Positions 13,232-25,547 of a DNA stretch of 64,000 bases are shown piece after piece. The notes beneath the pieces are model-generated. The model did not search any database. It was given only the letters and a program-made list of their open reading frames with translations, and had not been told where the DNA came from. The position numbers and the translations under genes are program-made. Source of the stretch: Prinia subflava (lineage: Eukaryota; Chordata; Aves; Passeriformes; Cisticolidae); the NCBI RefSeq assembly GCF_021018805.1, contig NC_086247.1, positions 118,331,094-118,395,093 of the forward strand. The letters are read 5' to 3'. Within the stretch, counting starts at the first letter, position 1, and each line of letters opens with the position of its first letter.

Positions 13232-15780
13232 TGTGGTAAGTTTAAGATCCTTTCCAACCCTCTCTTCTGCTAGAAGGATCATCACTGGCATCTTCTTGGG
13301 ATTAATAACACTCTCCTCTTGTATTTAAAATACAAATATATAGAGGAAACAACACATGACCAAGAAAAATGCTGCCGAGAAATAACAAAATGGGCAAGTA
13401 TCTCACTAAGAAAACTTACTGCCTCAGTTTCTTCAATTTCTTCTCATTGCTTTGATACTAAACTTTTATACACTTGTGTAAGTCAGAGAAATAATTTTAA
13501 ATCATTAAGTTTGAAGGAGTCATTTTACCACATCGTTCAACAGCTGTGTTGCCAAAGCATTTCCATTTTTTTTCCTCGCTACCACAGAAACTACCATGTG
13601 TTTAATCTAACCAGTCACAGTCCAGATTGCTTTTTCTAGATCCTACTTCCAAATTATCTCTGGTTTCTAGTACTCTAGACAGAAAATGTGTCCAACAATC
13701 TTCTGAGAAACAATCAATTCTCTGTATTTCCCTTGGGAAATGGAGAATTCTCCCAAAGTACTTGACACAGACTGGAGTTCAAAGCATCCAACTAGTATCA
13801 AAAGTAACAAAAAAATTCTCACTTGAAAACAAAACTAAAACTTCTAAGAATCCTCCAGGCAGAAACTGTCATTATAAACAACCAGATTTACAAGGTCATC
13901 TTAATTACAGTTCTAGGGTTTGTGTTTAATTCTATGTTTTAACTTAGACTTACAATTTTAAAATACTGGTTTTAAAAAAGCACAAAAATACTACAAATAG
14001 TTGAACAAATTTTGGTCAATCAATAATAAATATGTGGCAGCAATAAAGCCTGAATCCTTATCAGGAGTTGTTAAAGAAAACTTTCTCTTGTAGCCTCAGT
14101 TTTTAGGATGAACACTGAGAACTGTCACGTATGTAGAACATTCTTCAGTTCCAAATAATTCAGACTGACCTGCTAAGGACCCTTCAGATCAAGTGGATTT
14201 TATCGATTTCCATCATATATTACTAAACACTATGGAGAACCACCAAAGAATTCTCTGCTCATTTTCCTCTCTCATACACACCACATTTCCCTCTTCCGCT
14301 GAGTGTGAAGGAATAATTTCAGTACCCACCACGGGACTGCCACAGGTATCTCAAGTTCAATGCAAGAACTTTGTTAATGGATTCAAGCAGCAAGCAATTT
14401 CTGTTAACAAAAGGCCAGGTTGAACTCCTCAAAAAGAGAAAAAGGCATCAAGAATGAAGAAAATAACTTTCCTCTCTCCCACACGCAGAAGTCACCAAAT
14501 TGTTCCAATCATTTTCAGAGCCAAGAAGGGCTTTTTTCTTATATGGGTGAAAGAGGTGAATGGAAGGGGAGGAGAATAAGTAATATACTATCTCCTGAGA
14601 GAGGCTAATTCTGGGAAGAATAATTCCAAGTAGATTTGTTGAAATTGGAAAAAACAGAGTGAGCACAAGCTAGAAGAAGGCTTCCTCTAAACCAAAAAAG
14701 AACAGTTTCAGTGATTTAATTCAATACTTTCCTGTGACCTTTTAAATTTTAATACCTGAGAAAAGCTGTGAAGGATTCAATAGCTCACAGCTTGTGAATC
14801 CTTTGTGGAATAACCACACTAACATTATATACTCAAATAAGAGAGAGGATAGAAAGTGACTACACTTCAATAGAGACAGAGGATAAAACAGAACAGAGAC
14901 ATTTAAATAATGCAGACAAACAAGATGGAGAAACAGGAATGCCAAACCTTAATTGAGGATGTTGATGCGAAAGATGTTTCAGAAACTCCAGGTAATGAAG
15001 ACTATCACTGGGAAATTATTGCCAGCACAAAAGTTCATCAAGTCAAAATAACTTGTTAGTGCAGAGGGTTCTGCTATCCATTAAAGGCGCCTTGCAGTTA
15101 AATCAGATACTCTACCTCTCTCAAAACATATCACAAGATCCCTACACATTGAGATTTCAAGTGTGACCAATCTACTTTCACATATTGAGGAAAAAGAGGC
15201 TGAGGAACACGGCACATTATTAATGAAAGACTTCAATTCTTTCCAAGCAGATGGGACAGTTGTTATGTTTAAAATAAGATGCCAAAGTCTTAAGAAATCT
15301 TTTAATCTATGTATCATACCTGACTTATTTATAGGAGAGCAAACATGACATCAGAATACAAAGTAAAACTAAGAACAATAAGGAATGATTTCTCACTGTC
15401 TCACCCTATAAAGAGAACAAATGCACACCAAATGAAATTAGCAGGTGGCAGATTCAAAATAAAGAAGAGTGGGTACCTTTTCTTCACCAGCACATCCAAG
15501 ATATAAAACTCTGAGCCACAGGTTGTGCTACAGACACCAAAGTGTACAGAGTTCAAAAGGAAATTGGGAAAAAAGAATGGGAGCAAAACCTACCCTTTAA
15601 ATGTAGATAGTAAATATGAGAATAGTACCACTGACCCCAAGAACCCTTGAGCAATAGGTCACTGAAAACCACTAGGTCAATATTGAGGGATAATGATACA
15701 GGTTAGCTTATCATTGCACTTGTCCCTGCAAAAAGCAGGGCAGGGGGAAGCAATGAACTTCAGTAATGAAAAGTCAAAGC
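13232..15780. other. Intronic, no gene seen
   Basis: AT-rich. The only structure noted is the permuted inverted repeat at 14763-14803. Open frames of 60-106 residues here show no recognisable domain. Confidence 0.55.
14763..14803. repeat. Interleaved (permuted) inverted repeats
   Basis: AAGCTGTGA (14763-14771) pairs with TCACAGCTT (14785-14793), and AAGGATTCA (14771-14779) pairs with TGAATCCTT (14795-14803). The two arm pairs interleave rather than nest. Confidence 0.85.
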
Positions 15781-15789
15781 ACTTCACTG

Positions 15790-16088
15790 CCTGTCTCCTC
15801 CTTTGTGCACACTGAGGCTTCTGAGACAACCGGGGCTGCCGTCCTTGCTTCCATGCCCTGCCCAGCTGGAGAGGCTCTTGCAGCACCTGGGCACCTCCTG
15901 AGGCCTCTCACCCCCTGCACAGGGATGAGGCTGCACAGCTGGCTGCTTGGCTGCCCGCTGCAGCTCTCACCCAGCACCCCCATGCTGCAGCCCTGCTGCA
16001 GTCAGCAGCTCCAGCACCGAGCAGCCCGGGAGGCAAAGGCAGCGCCGATGGCTGCACTGGCCCCATATCCTCCAGCTGACCCCACTGG
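15790..16088 (+). other. GC-rich patch ending in a donor-like site
   Basis: About 300 bp with far more G, C and CpG than its surroundings. It ends at a good plus-strand donor, CTGG|GTAAGC (GT at 16089-16090). Overlapping frames on both strands (up to 118 residues) look compositional. It may be a first exon of an antisense non-coding RNA, an old GC-rich repeat, or a small regulatory island. I do not recognise a known element. Confidence 0.35.
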
Positions 16089-16805
16089 GTAAGCACCTGC
16101 GTTGCCAGAGGGGCTCCAGTGGGATACTTTGTGACCTTGTCCTTCCCAGAGCTAGAATCCAGCCAGTGCTTGTGGACTGGGGGCAGTAAAGCCCAGACAT
16201 TCAGCACTGAGTTATCGTTCTCAGTCATCCGGAGTTTGGCCTTTACCAAACCATGAAACTGCATTCCCTGTACTTTTCCGAGCAGAGTTTCCCCATCTAG
16301 TATCTATTTAGTGGGCACACACACTCAGTTCATTCTGTCTCCTTGCTTATCCTTTGCCTAGACAACCTTCAGCTTTGCCTTGCTTGCATGCTTCTCAGAG
16401 CTCATATTCAAGCACTCTTCTGCAGGCCCACTGGAGTTAGGATGATGGGCTAGATGTAAAAAGGCCATTTTTAACAGAAGACTTCACACAGCTTATGAAA
16501 AGATGTGTATTTAGGAATTTGTTCATTTGTGTGTATGACTTTAATATATATTCCAGTTTTTAAGTCTCTGATCCATTTCAGACTATGGAGATTTTTGTAC
16601 CCCCATGCCTGCTTTACAGTACACCAATAAACAGAGCAGCTCCTGACCACTGTTTAGGAGATTCCAAACCCCACCTTTTGTTTTCCAGGAGAAATACAAG
16701 CTTGATGGAACATTTTACTGAGGAACTTGCATAGAGAGCCTTTGCAGCAAATCACAGCAACAATCCTACTACCACCTTTGTGGATGGCCCCAAGAGGAAT
16801 ATAAT

Positions 16806-17073
16806 AATCACAGAATGGCTTACAATGGAAGGGATCTTAAAGATCATCTAGTTCCAATCCTCCCTTCCCCCATTATGGGCAGGGATGCCACCCTCTAGAC
16901 CAGGTCGTTCAAAGACCTGTCCAGACTGGCCCTGAACACCTCTGGGGATGGGGCACCCACAACTTCTCTGGGCAACCCATTCTGGTGCCTCACAACCCTC
17001 AAAATAAACAATATCTTCCTAGCATCTGATCTACATCTCTTCTCTTTCAGTTTAAAACCATTTCCCCTTGTAG
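16806..17073 (-). mobile_element. CR1 LINE 3' fragment
   Basis: The plus strand begins AATCACAGAATGG and continues through the typical reverse complement of the CR1 3' region (GAAGGGATCTTAAAGATCAT, GGGCAGGGATGCC, CTCTGGGCAACCC, ending TTTCCCCTTGTAG). The element is therefore minus-strand with its 3' end at the left. It is heavily 5'-truncated and too short to encode a useful part of ORF2. Confidence 0.9.
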
Positions 17074-17337
17074 TTCAAGGGAAGATTTGAGATATTTTCC
17101 ATTTCCTTTATCCTCGGCTGTTTGAAAGCGTAAGTAAAGGAAAATTAAATGTTACAGAAACTGAGCTCACAAGACGTGAAGTTTCAGTATTCTGTAATGA
17201 AATAAACCCCAAGAGTAACTTTATTTTCAATTAGTCTCAAATTAAATAAGGAATATATCTTCTTTTAAGCTTATATTGACCATTTTAAATACAAGTGGAA
17301 TTCTGTTTTATTTCCATATCTGGATCTTCCAATGAAC

Positions 17338-17375
17338 CCTATGAATCGGGAACATTCCTATGAATCAGGAACAAA
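17338..17375. repeat. 19-bp tandem duplication
   Basis: CCTATGAATC[G/A]GGAACA occurs twice head to tail, with units at 17338-17356 and 17357-17375 and few differences. Confidence 0.8.
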
Positions 17376-20300
17376 TAAAATAAAAACTACAATTCTGATT
17401 CGCTCATGTTAAACTGAGTATTTTGTCTGCCTAGTAAATTCATCTTCTCCTTTATATATATATCTAAATATATATCCACCAAACTAAAACTAGGCTACTC
17501 AATTAATCCTGCACATCGAATAAACAGAATAAGCTTACAAGTTTGTCCCAAGAAAACAACACCACCTTATGCAACTACCTTTAAAGAAAAAAGAAAATAT
17601 TTCAAAAACATGGAGTGATACACAGTGAATACACATGCTACAAAACCAAGAACCACATATAATAAAATAATGTTACAGTAGAGAAAAATAAGATTACTCT
17701 ATTATTTTTGTTGTTCTCAGCTACCAACACAAGTCAGTTACTAGAACTCACAAAACAAGCAGGCCAGACAAGAGACTCCCCCAGTCTCACACACTCAAAA
17801 AAATCCCCAAAACATAAAACCCCAAAATCGCAAACAAACAAAACTGTAACAGAGAAAGAATTAAAAGTGAAGGATTTACATTATGCCACCTTAAAAGTCA
17901 GCTTTCTGCATCATTTGCCTATTTCCTGTATTTAGAAAACTGCTACATTTCTTTCTGAAGCACTTGTTAGGACAGATTTTCTTAATGACACTTGCCCGCT
18001 ACATAGATGTCTGAGATTTTGTTTCTCTATGATATACAAGTGAAAAACGAATGTCTCAGATCTGATGAGCTTCGCAATAACTGAAGGAAAACAGGTTATG
18101 CCAGCTAAGTATAACAAGTATCTTCAGTAAAGAATCCCAAAACAATTTGGATGGGGAACTGGAGAAAAGGTACCCATAAACTCTGAACTTTTTTCAAGTT
18201 ACATCTTAAAATGTGAGGTTTGGTTGTTTGAGGGGTTTTTTTTGGGCAGGGGGAGGGAGGGGTGGTTCTACATTTTTACATGGGAGCAAAACAGAGTTAG
18301 AAAATTTTAGCAGGTGTCATCCTAGTCATCTATTGTGAATACTGAAAAGAAGTATAATGTAAAATAAGTACATTTTTCAGTAACAGTTTGGTTCAAAGTC
18401 TCCTAGAGTTTTAGTACATTTCTCATTGTGTTTTACAGTAATAAATTACATTAAAACAAAGATTTGCTGGAGGCAAGAAGAAATGGCTTTTCATTGCTTA
18501 TTTAAAACAAGTAATGAATTTGGCAAGCTACAAAGACAACAGAGATGGAAATGAAGTTTCAAGCAGCACAATTTCTGCCTCACAGACCTGCAGCTAATGT
18601 AAGGCACAGAATGACCACAGACATTGTAAAGCGAGTTCTCCTGTGTCATCTGAGCACAGCTGGATGAGAGCATTTCTCAGCAGTAGTATAATGCAAGACA
18701 AATTCTAACATTTTTTATTTTCTCTAAAGTGTTGCCTCTCAACCTAGCAGGTGCAAGAATGGCAGTCCTGTTTTGTTTTCCCACTGGAAGAAGCCTGCTC
18801 CCTAAGATTACCATGGCTTTTATTAAAAAACGGGGTAGTAACAAAACAAAAATATTAGACATAAATTTTATTCTGTCTATATTAAAAAAGAAATCTTATA
18901 AACTAAGAACTGTCATTTAAAGAACCATATTTCCAGAAAGAGGGTTAAGAAATGTCACATTCGTTTCATACACCGTAGTGTTGCAAGATGATTTGACAAG
19001 CCACAGGGGGATTTTGCTGCTGCTCAACAATTCCTTTCACAATAAGATCTCCCAAGACACTTTCCAGCAAGAAATTAACAGATATTCCACAAAAAAACCC
19101 AGCAAAAAAACCCCTGCAAAATACTAGCAAATGTAAGCTTTCCACAAAAACAGTTGCTGTACAGTGCTGAAATCTGTGAAAACTATGAGCTACCAAAGTT
19201 GTAAGAAAAGCACTCAAAAATATTTTGCCTCCTTCAGTCACTTTCTTCTTTGCATAAACTCATCCTGACCTGCGACCAAAAATCCATTGTTTTTTTCACC
19301 AGCTTTCAAAAACTGTCCTACTACTTAGCAACAAGGAACATATTTCACACATAACATACCTCTGTTTGTTATCATATGGAATACTGCATTTTCCAAGTAA
19401 CTCCTTTAAACACTGTAACTATGATTTATATCTCAGCTGTCTGTGAAATCATTGTATTTCCCCTGCAACCTGCTTGCATTCTCATGCCTCTGGTTTCAGG
19501 AACCTTGGACTCAGATTTAAATTCCTGCCAAGTTGCTGGCCTGAAATAATACAGAACTACTTTTTTCATCCTTTCTAGTATAACAAATTGAGGGCTTTGA
19601 ATTCAGGCCTTGCTCTTTTTTTCTGAAGTTTTGTCTGTCCACAACAGCATTTTATGAATCTTTAACTGCATAATCACCTGATCAGTGCAAGACCAACACA
19701 GTTTACATTGTCCTGCAAAGAAAGCAGCCAACAGAAGTTCCCAGAAGAAGCCCATGAGTTATTCCCATCAACCACTGTAAGCAGTGCAGATGAGACATTT
19801 AAAATAAGAAAAGGTTATAAGGTGTATATTTCTAGAATGCAGAATTGTATTCTAAATATTTTAAATAGTAAGGAAAAAAATGTAGGGAGTAACTTTCACC
19901 ATTTTGACTCTTGCAAAAGTCAGTGACATGGCAGCTAGGAGTAAGGTTCTGAACCAAACAGAAAAAAAACATAATACTGCTCTGCATTTGTCTTACATAC
20001 TAAAAAAAAATTATTTGGATTTATTTCACACAAAACTTCTTAAACATTTAACAGCTAGGCTGTATTTTAACAGAACACATCAGAAAAACCTTATTTCTCC
20101 ATGTGCCATGTTCCTCAGGTATTTTATACCTCCTCAGCCAAAGGTACCATTTGATAAAGTACACTGACCAGATTTACATCAAGCCTAAATGATGGTGAAT
20201 AATCAGGCCCTAGGTTAAATTACCAGGTGACAGATTTTTCTCAGCAAAAGATGCATTTAGTTGATGGTATCCCATCATGTAATTTTATTAAATTCACCAG

Positions 20301-20730
20301 AAAAAGAAGTGGGAAAGACCTGAAATGAATTCAGTAATTCAATAACTTCACTTCAGAATACTTTCAATACATGAAGAAATGGTTTGCAGACTGTATTATA
20401 AATCTAAACATTAGAATCTTTTTCTTACATAAAATTAATCAAAGATTCTTATGTATTTGGCAAGTGGGTAATCTTCTAAATCCTTATCAGTGGCCAAAGC
20501 TTTAATCACAAGGCACTCAAATGATTATAGTAAATTTTACATATCCACTAAAGACTGAGTTGAATTTGGGATTAGATGTAGAAGAAAAAAAAAAAACCAT
20601 TTTCTGCAGCTGAAACCACTGAAAGTACATACTTGAGCTATGATTTCCAGCTATAATAAAAATTTATCAGCAATTATCAGAACAAAAATGATGAATTTTC
20701 TCCCAGCAAGGCAAGAACTCCTATTCGAGT

Positions 20731-20776
20731 TGTCCATAAGTATTGAACTATTTTTGAAGTTCAATACTTATGGACA
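20731..20776. repeat. Perfect 19-bp inverted repeat, 8-nt loop
   Basis: TGTCCATAAGTATTGAACT (20731-20749) and its exact reverse complement (20758-20776) flank ATTTTTGA. A transcript of either strand would fold into an uninterrupted 19-bp stem. It lies within PLCL2 intron 1. It could be a small hairpin RNA, a remnant of a palindromic transposon, or a replication by-product. Confidence 0.9.
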
Positions 20777-22194
20777 GAAATAATAATTTCCACACCTAAA
20801 ACAATGAAAATCCATGTCACGTTCTATTCTTGCTACTCCAACTGAGTGTATGCCACTTACACACAGAAGAAAAATAGCATATAATTAGACCTTTTAGAAC
20901 AAGCACGAGAAATACCTGAAGCTTTGAGACTTAATTGCATAAAGATAATGTTGCTGACAGCAATGCTCAGAAGTTATGAGTCAGCCTCTGGACTCTTGTC
21001 ACAAAATGGGCACACAAAAGCATGAGGACTCAAAAATCCTCAGGAGCTCAGGAATAACCAGGGTATGTCTCAACACAGCAGTCCAACTGAGCAGGAATCA
21101 GCTAAGAGGGATTACTTTCCTTCTCAGTAGTGAGAAAGTACTGACGAAGGGAAAGAAAACAAACTAATTTCCCTCCTCAGAGGAGAAAGACAGACAAGCA
21201 ACAGGGTTGGGATTTCCTTCCAAGATAATGTTGTTGTATCAATCCTGTGGGATACAGAAACTTCTAGTTATCTTTGTCCTTCATTGTGTACTGTATTTAA
21301 AAATCTTTTTAATCCTCGGTTGAATAATTCTCTGAAGTGAAACTTTAGATATTCTATTTTCAGGAAGCTATCTGGTGTAATTGTTATACTTTGTGTGAGT
21401 TTTCCAAAGAATAAAAATGCCTTCTTGGCTCTTCTGGACTCCGACACAGGCGTTCTGAAGAGCCTCAGGCATTATAAAGCAAAAGAAATGAAAGATTGAA
21501 TAAAATAATCCATTACCATGAAAGCTGGACAAGAACCTTAAAAGTCAACCCCAGCTAGAAGCTTGATGTGCTAATCGGCAGTGGTGTCACCAGCACCACA
21601 AAAAGACTTTGTAACACATGAAAAGACTTCTAAGAGAACAACTGTCTCATGCAAAGATGTTAATGGCAGCCACTTCCAACACAAGTATCAGCAGCAGCAT
21701 TGCCCTTCTTAGACAGTTCTTTTAGAAGGTTTTAAATATTTAGCAAAAGGTTTTAGCAGCACTCCCCCACTGCCAATTAGCAGCAGTGATACCATTTAAA
21801 TATTTGATGAAGACAACACTAAAAATAAATAAATTACAGTCCAATTTAGTATCACAATATTGCCAAACCTTCATTACATTACAGTGGATTTACATATTTG
21901 ACTGGCACACATTTGGAATACCATTTTATTCCTGCACTCTGCAAAAAATTAATAAAATCAAAGGAAAAAATATATATAAAAAAACCACCTGAATAAAAAA
22001 AGCATAGAAAAGCTTCAATAGGTGGAACAACTAAAAAATCAAGATTTTTTAGCCCAGAAAAAAAAATTACATAAAGCAAATGTGAGGAACACCTCTCAGC
22101 TCATTTGTGGAAGAGAGAAAGTGTTGTTCTAACATAAGAACCAGGGGATACCAGGTAAACATGTGAATAGCTGCTTGGTAAAACCATGCAAAGG

Positions 22195-22227
22195 AAAAAC
22201 AAACAAACAAACAAACAAACAAACAAA
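22195..22227. repeat. (AAAC)n microsatellite
   Basis: About eight tandem AAAC units. Confidence 0.9.
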
Positions 22228-25200
22228 ATAACAAAAACCAAGGACTTTTTCACACAAGACTTAGTTAAGAAACTGTCATAGGATGTTAAAAGCTTCCAAA
22301 AGTCAAACTGGCCTTTGACAATTAACGGGGGAGAAAAACCACCCATAAGGATTAAATGCATCTTAGCTCCAGATCACTTAAAGGCTGGAAGCAAATGTCA
22401 GGAAAGGAGGCTTTTCCTATTCTTCCTGTTGGAGGCAACATCACGAGCCAAATGGACTTTTCAGCCTGACCCTGGCAGCCATCCCTAAAATTCACAAGGG
22501 CTGGGAGCTTTTGAAGACCGGGAAAAGCAGATGCAGCTACCCCAAGCTGTGCAGTCAGCCTTCATCACAGACAGGTTCAGGCCCCAAAGCTGTGGGACTT
22601 CAAGCCACCGTGAAGGCTGAGCTGGAATCTGCACTCCCTTTTCATCACTCCCTTTCTGGGGATTCACAAGCACACACCAAGTACTGCACAGAGCACACAG
22701 AGTTCTGCTCTGCTCCAGCCCTTTGCTGGGAATAAAAGGTTCCCCAGCAGCTGTCCCAGACAAAAAGCAGAGTGTGGCCAGGCTGCTGCAGCTGAAGCTG
22801 TGTGAGGGATGCTGAGACCCAGGAAAGGGAGGGACAAGCAGGCAGACACAACACAAGAAGTGACAGACACGAACCAGATCCAGGCCAAGCAGGCTAGTGA
22901 AAGACCAACACTATCAATTCCGCAGCATCTTTCTAAACCTACAAAATATCACAAGATAATTCCCACAACTGAAAGCATTCAGTGCCTTAAACACTGCACC
23001 ACCACTCTGAGTGCAGATCCCAGAGCAGGCTGGCTGCTCGCTGAGGAAGGACCCAGAATGAGGCACATGGAACACTTATTTAAGCTGGAAAGTGGGAACC
23101 TCAAACCATGCTTGTGAAACTCTCTGCAACTACTACAACTGGGAGCAACAACAAGGAATTAGAGGACACTTGGGTTTAACAAATGAAGTAGATCCAGAAA
23201 GCCAGGTAAAGCTCTTGAGGGGGTTCTTCAAAAGCAAGGAAACCTAACACTACAGAGACTCCAACTACTCATGTCTGATCTAGCTTTCTCCACTGTGTGG
23301 TAGTAACGTGCCATAACTAAATACATTCTCATTTCACATAAATATTAGTCTTGAACTCTAGAATTTACACTGGCTTTTTGTAACTACCAACATATCTCAA
23401 AAAATATTTAGGGACCATTCTCTATAAACAACAGAATACGTTTCAGTTGATTCAAGCCATTTCCTGAAGTGATTTATTTCCAGCTATTACTGAGTTTTTT
23501 CCTCCCTTATGTAGCAAAAATGTGTGTATTTACATTGTAAGCATGCAAATATTTCAATAATCTAAGTATTATTTCAGCAACTCAGAAACTAACATTTGCT
23601 ACAATACGTACATGAATGAGATTCATTCTGCTTTAAATTTACCAAACAAAAAAGCATGGTAGAGTATACGAAGTCACTGTCTTGCCTTTTTTTGTGTGTT
23701 CCTGTCCTGTTCACAAGAGTTACTTCAAATCAATAAATAACTGCCTATCCTAAAGCCCCCAACAATAGGAAAGAAAACATTCTTAACAAAAGCTTCAACA
23801 CAAGCTGAATTCCTGTCCTTTTAGTCCAAACTACACTTCAATAATACAAAGCAATGAAATTCTATTTTTTTAAATAAGCAGTCATTTACATTTTATTTTA
23901 AGGAATGCAGCTAGAGCAAACAGCTAACAATGTCAAACACTTTTATCACAGGGAACTAGGTAATGAAATATATAAAGCATCCTGGATTTTCCACCATAAG
24001 AGGTACTTTACAAAACCCATGCAGACCATTCTGCTGCTGCAGAATTTCACAATCATTCTTCCTCTCCTACTCTACACTAAAAAAGGGCAGTAAAGGATGG
24101 GGATATGTCCACAGATGCTAAAACACCAAAGCACACACAGAACTGTATAATTCTCTGCCTTTTTTAAAAAAAGTGTAAGAAAAATAATATTGCTGGTAAG
24201 AAGAAAAAATATATAAGAAAATAGAGGGGGAAAGTTATAATCACAGAAACTCAACCATAAAAATATCTTGAAAATTCTGTGGATGTGTTTTTTTTTAAAA
24301 AAAAAGCAGCAGTTCTTTTTCTTCTGCAGTACTGATTGTCTCATAATTTAAAGGAAATATCAAACCATTTTAATCAATTCTAGCAAAGTCATTAGGACAG
24401 TCTTTACACTAATAGGCATAATATCAATTATCTGCTATATACTTGTAAAGGTGCCCATTTCTTATACCAAAATAAAGCACCTAAAGAAGTTTCATTTTTA
24501 AAGATTTTTACAGTTCATTTTGAAATCCAGCTTAATATCTTGCTATTTTTTATTGTTCATTTTATAAAACTGTCAGCTGCTATTCTGAAAAGGAGTTGGT
24601 TTGTTTTCTTAAAGATACTTCCTGTCTGCCTGCACTTATTTCCAGAATGTGAATATTTGGTATTTGAATATATCCACTGGAAAAGAAGTGATTTAAGTAG
24701 ATACTAAGATATTAAGAGATGTATTGCATTCGAGAGGATGGGCAACAATCCTTTCAGAGCACTGCTTCATGCAGTCTTCTACAGCAGGGAGAGGTAAGTG
24801 ATGGCACTGCCCTGTGTTTGAAAGGCGTGCCAGATGTGAAGATAGACTGTAAAACAATAATAGCCTTCATAAACACAGTTGTAAAACAGAGAAAGAGACC
24901 ACTTGCTACTTACTCTCCTTAAAGACAAATAAACCAGCCCCTTCCAAAGGGCCCTTTTTATGCCAATGCTGCAATCCTGTAATAATAATAATATCAATTT
25001 ATACTTACCAATTATTATTTTAATATATTTAGAAGGAACAATATTTTCTCATAAATTGCATTTTTGAACTTGATTCTGCAACATCGTATTGCTCTATTTA
25101 CAGGTGATACAAATACAAATAATCAGTTTTTATTTTAACCATGGAATATATAATTTGATCTTGTACCAAAATCTACAATCATTTAAAAAAAAAAAAAATC

Positions 25201-25491
25201 CCATACCCCCACATATGATAAAATTAGAGCATAGTTAAAACAGGATGTTTACTTGAAGGTGGAAGAGTTGCATGTATGTTAGAAGGCAAGTTAAAATCAC
25301 AAAGAACCCGACAAATTGAAGGTATAATCTGAAATAGTTAGTAGGACAAGTACAAGCTTTTTGCAGATGATTGCTTTTGCCCATTACAAAGAGGAACAAT
25401 CAGGCCTGCATGGAAGGATCACAAACAAAAGGTGATTAAAAGACGAAATCATACTGAAATTTATTAACAGTTGATCCTGCAGCAGAGCAGT

Positions 25492-25547
25492 AGAGCAGAG
25501 TAGACTGACCTCTTGAGGTCTCTTCCAGCCCTATTTTTAAACATTCT
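25492..25547 (+). mobile_element. CR1 LINE 3' tail fragment
   Basis: GACTGACCTCTTGAGGTC followed by TCTTCCAGCCCTAT resembles the sense-strand 3' end of CR1, just before the terminal ATTCTATG-type repeats, which are decayed here. Only a few tens of bases remain. Confidence 0.6.

Larger units (their letters stand above)
17376..25490. other. Intronic, no gene seen
   Basis: AT-rich sequence with short A/T runs, an AT microsatellite (about 17453-17476), a G-rich run (18240-18262), the 20731-20776 hairpin and an AAAC repeat. A moderately GC-rich stretch at about 22430-22860 has overlapping short frames without recognisable domains. Confidence 0.55.

Noticed and set aside
14763..14803. Possible RNA pseudoknot
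   Set aside because: The arms cross, but the connecting loops would be 0 and 1 nt, too short to span 9-bp stems.
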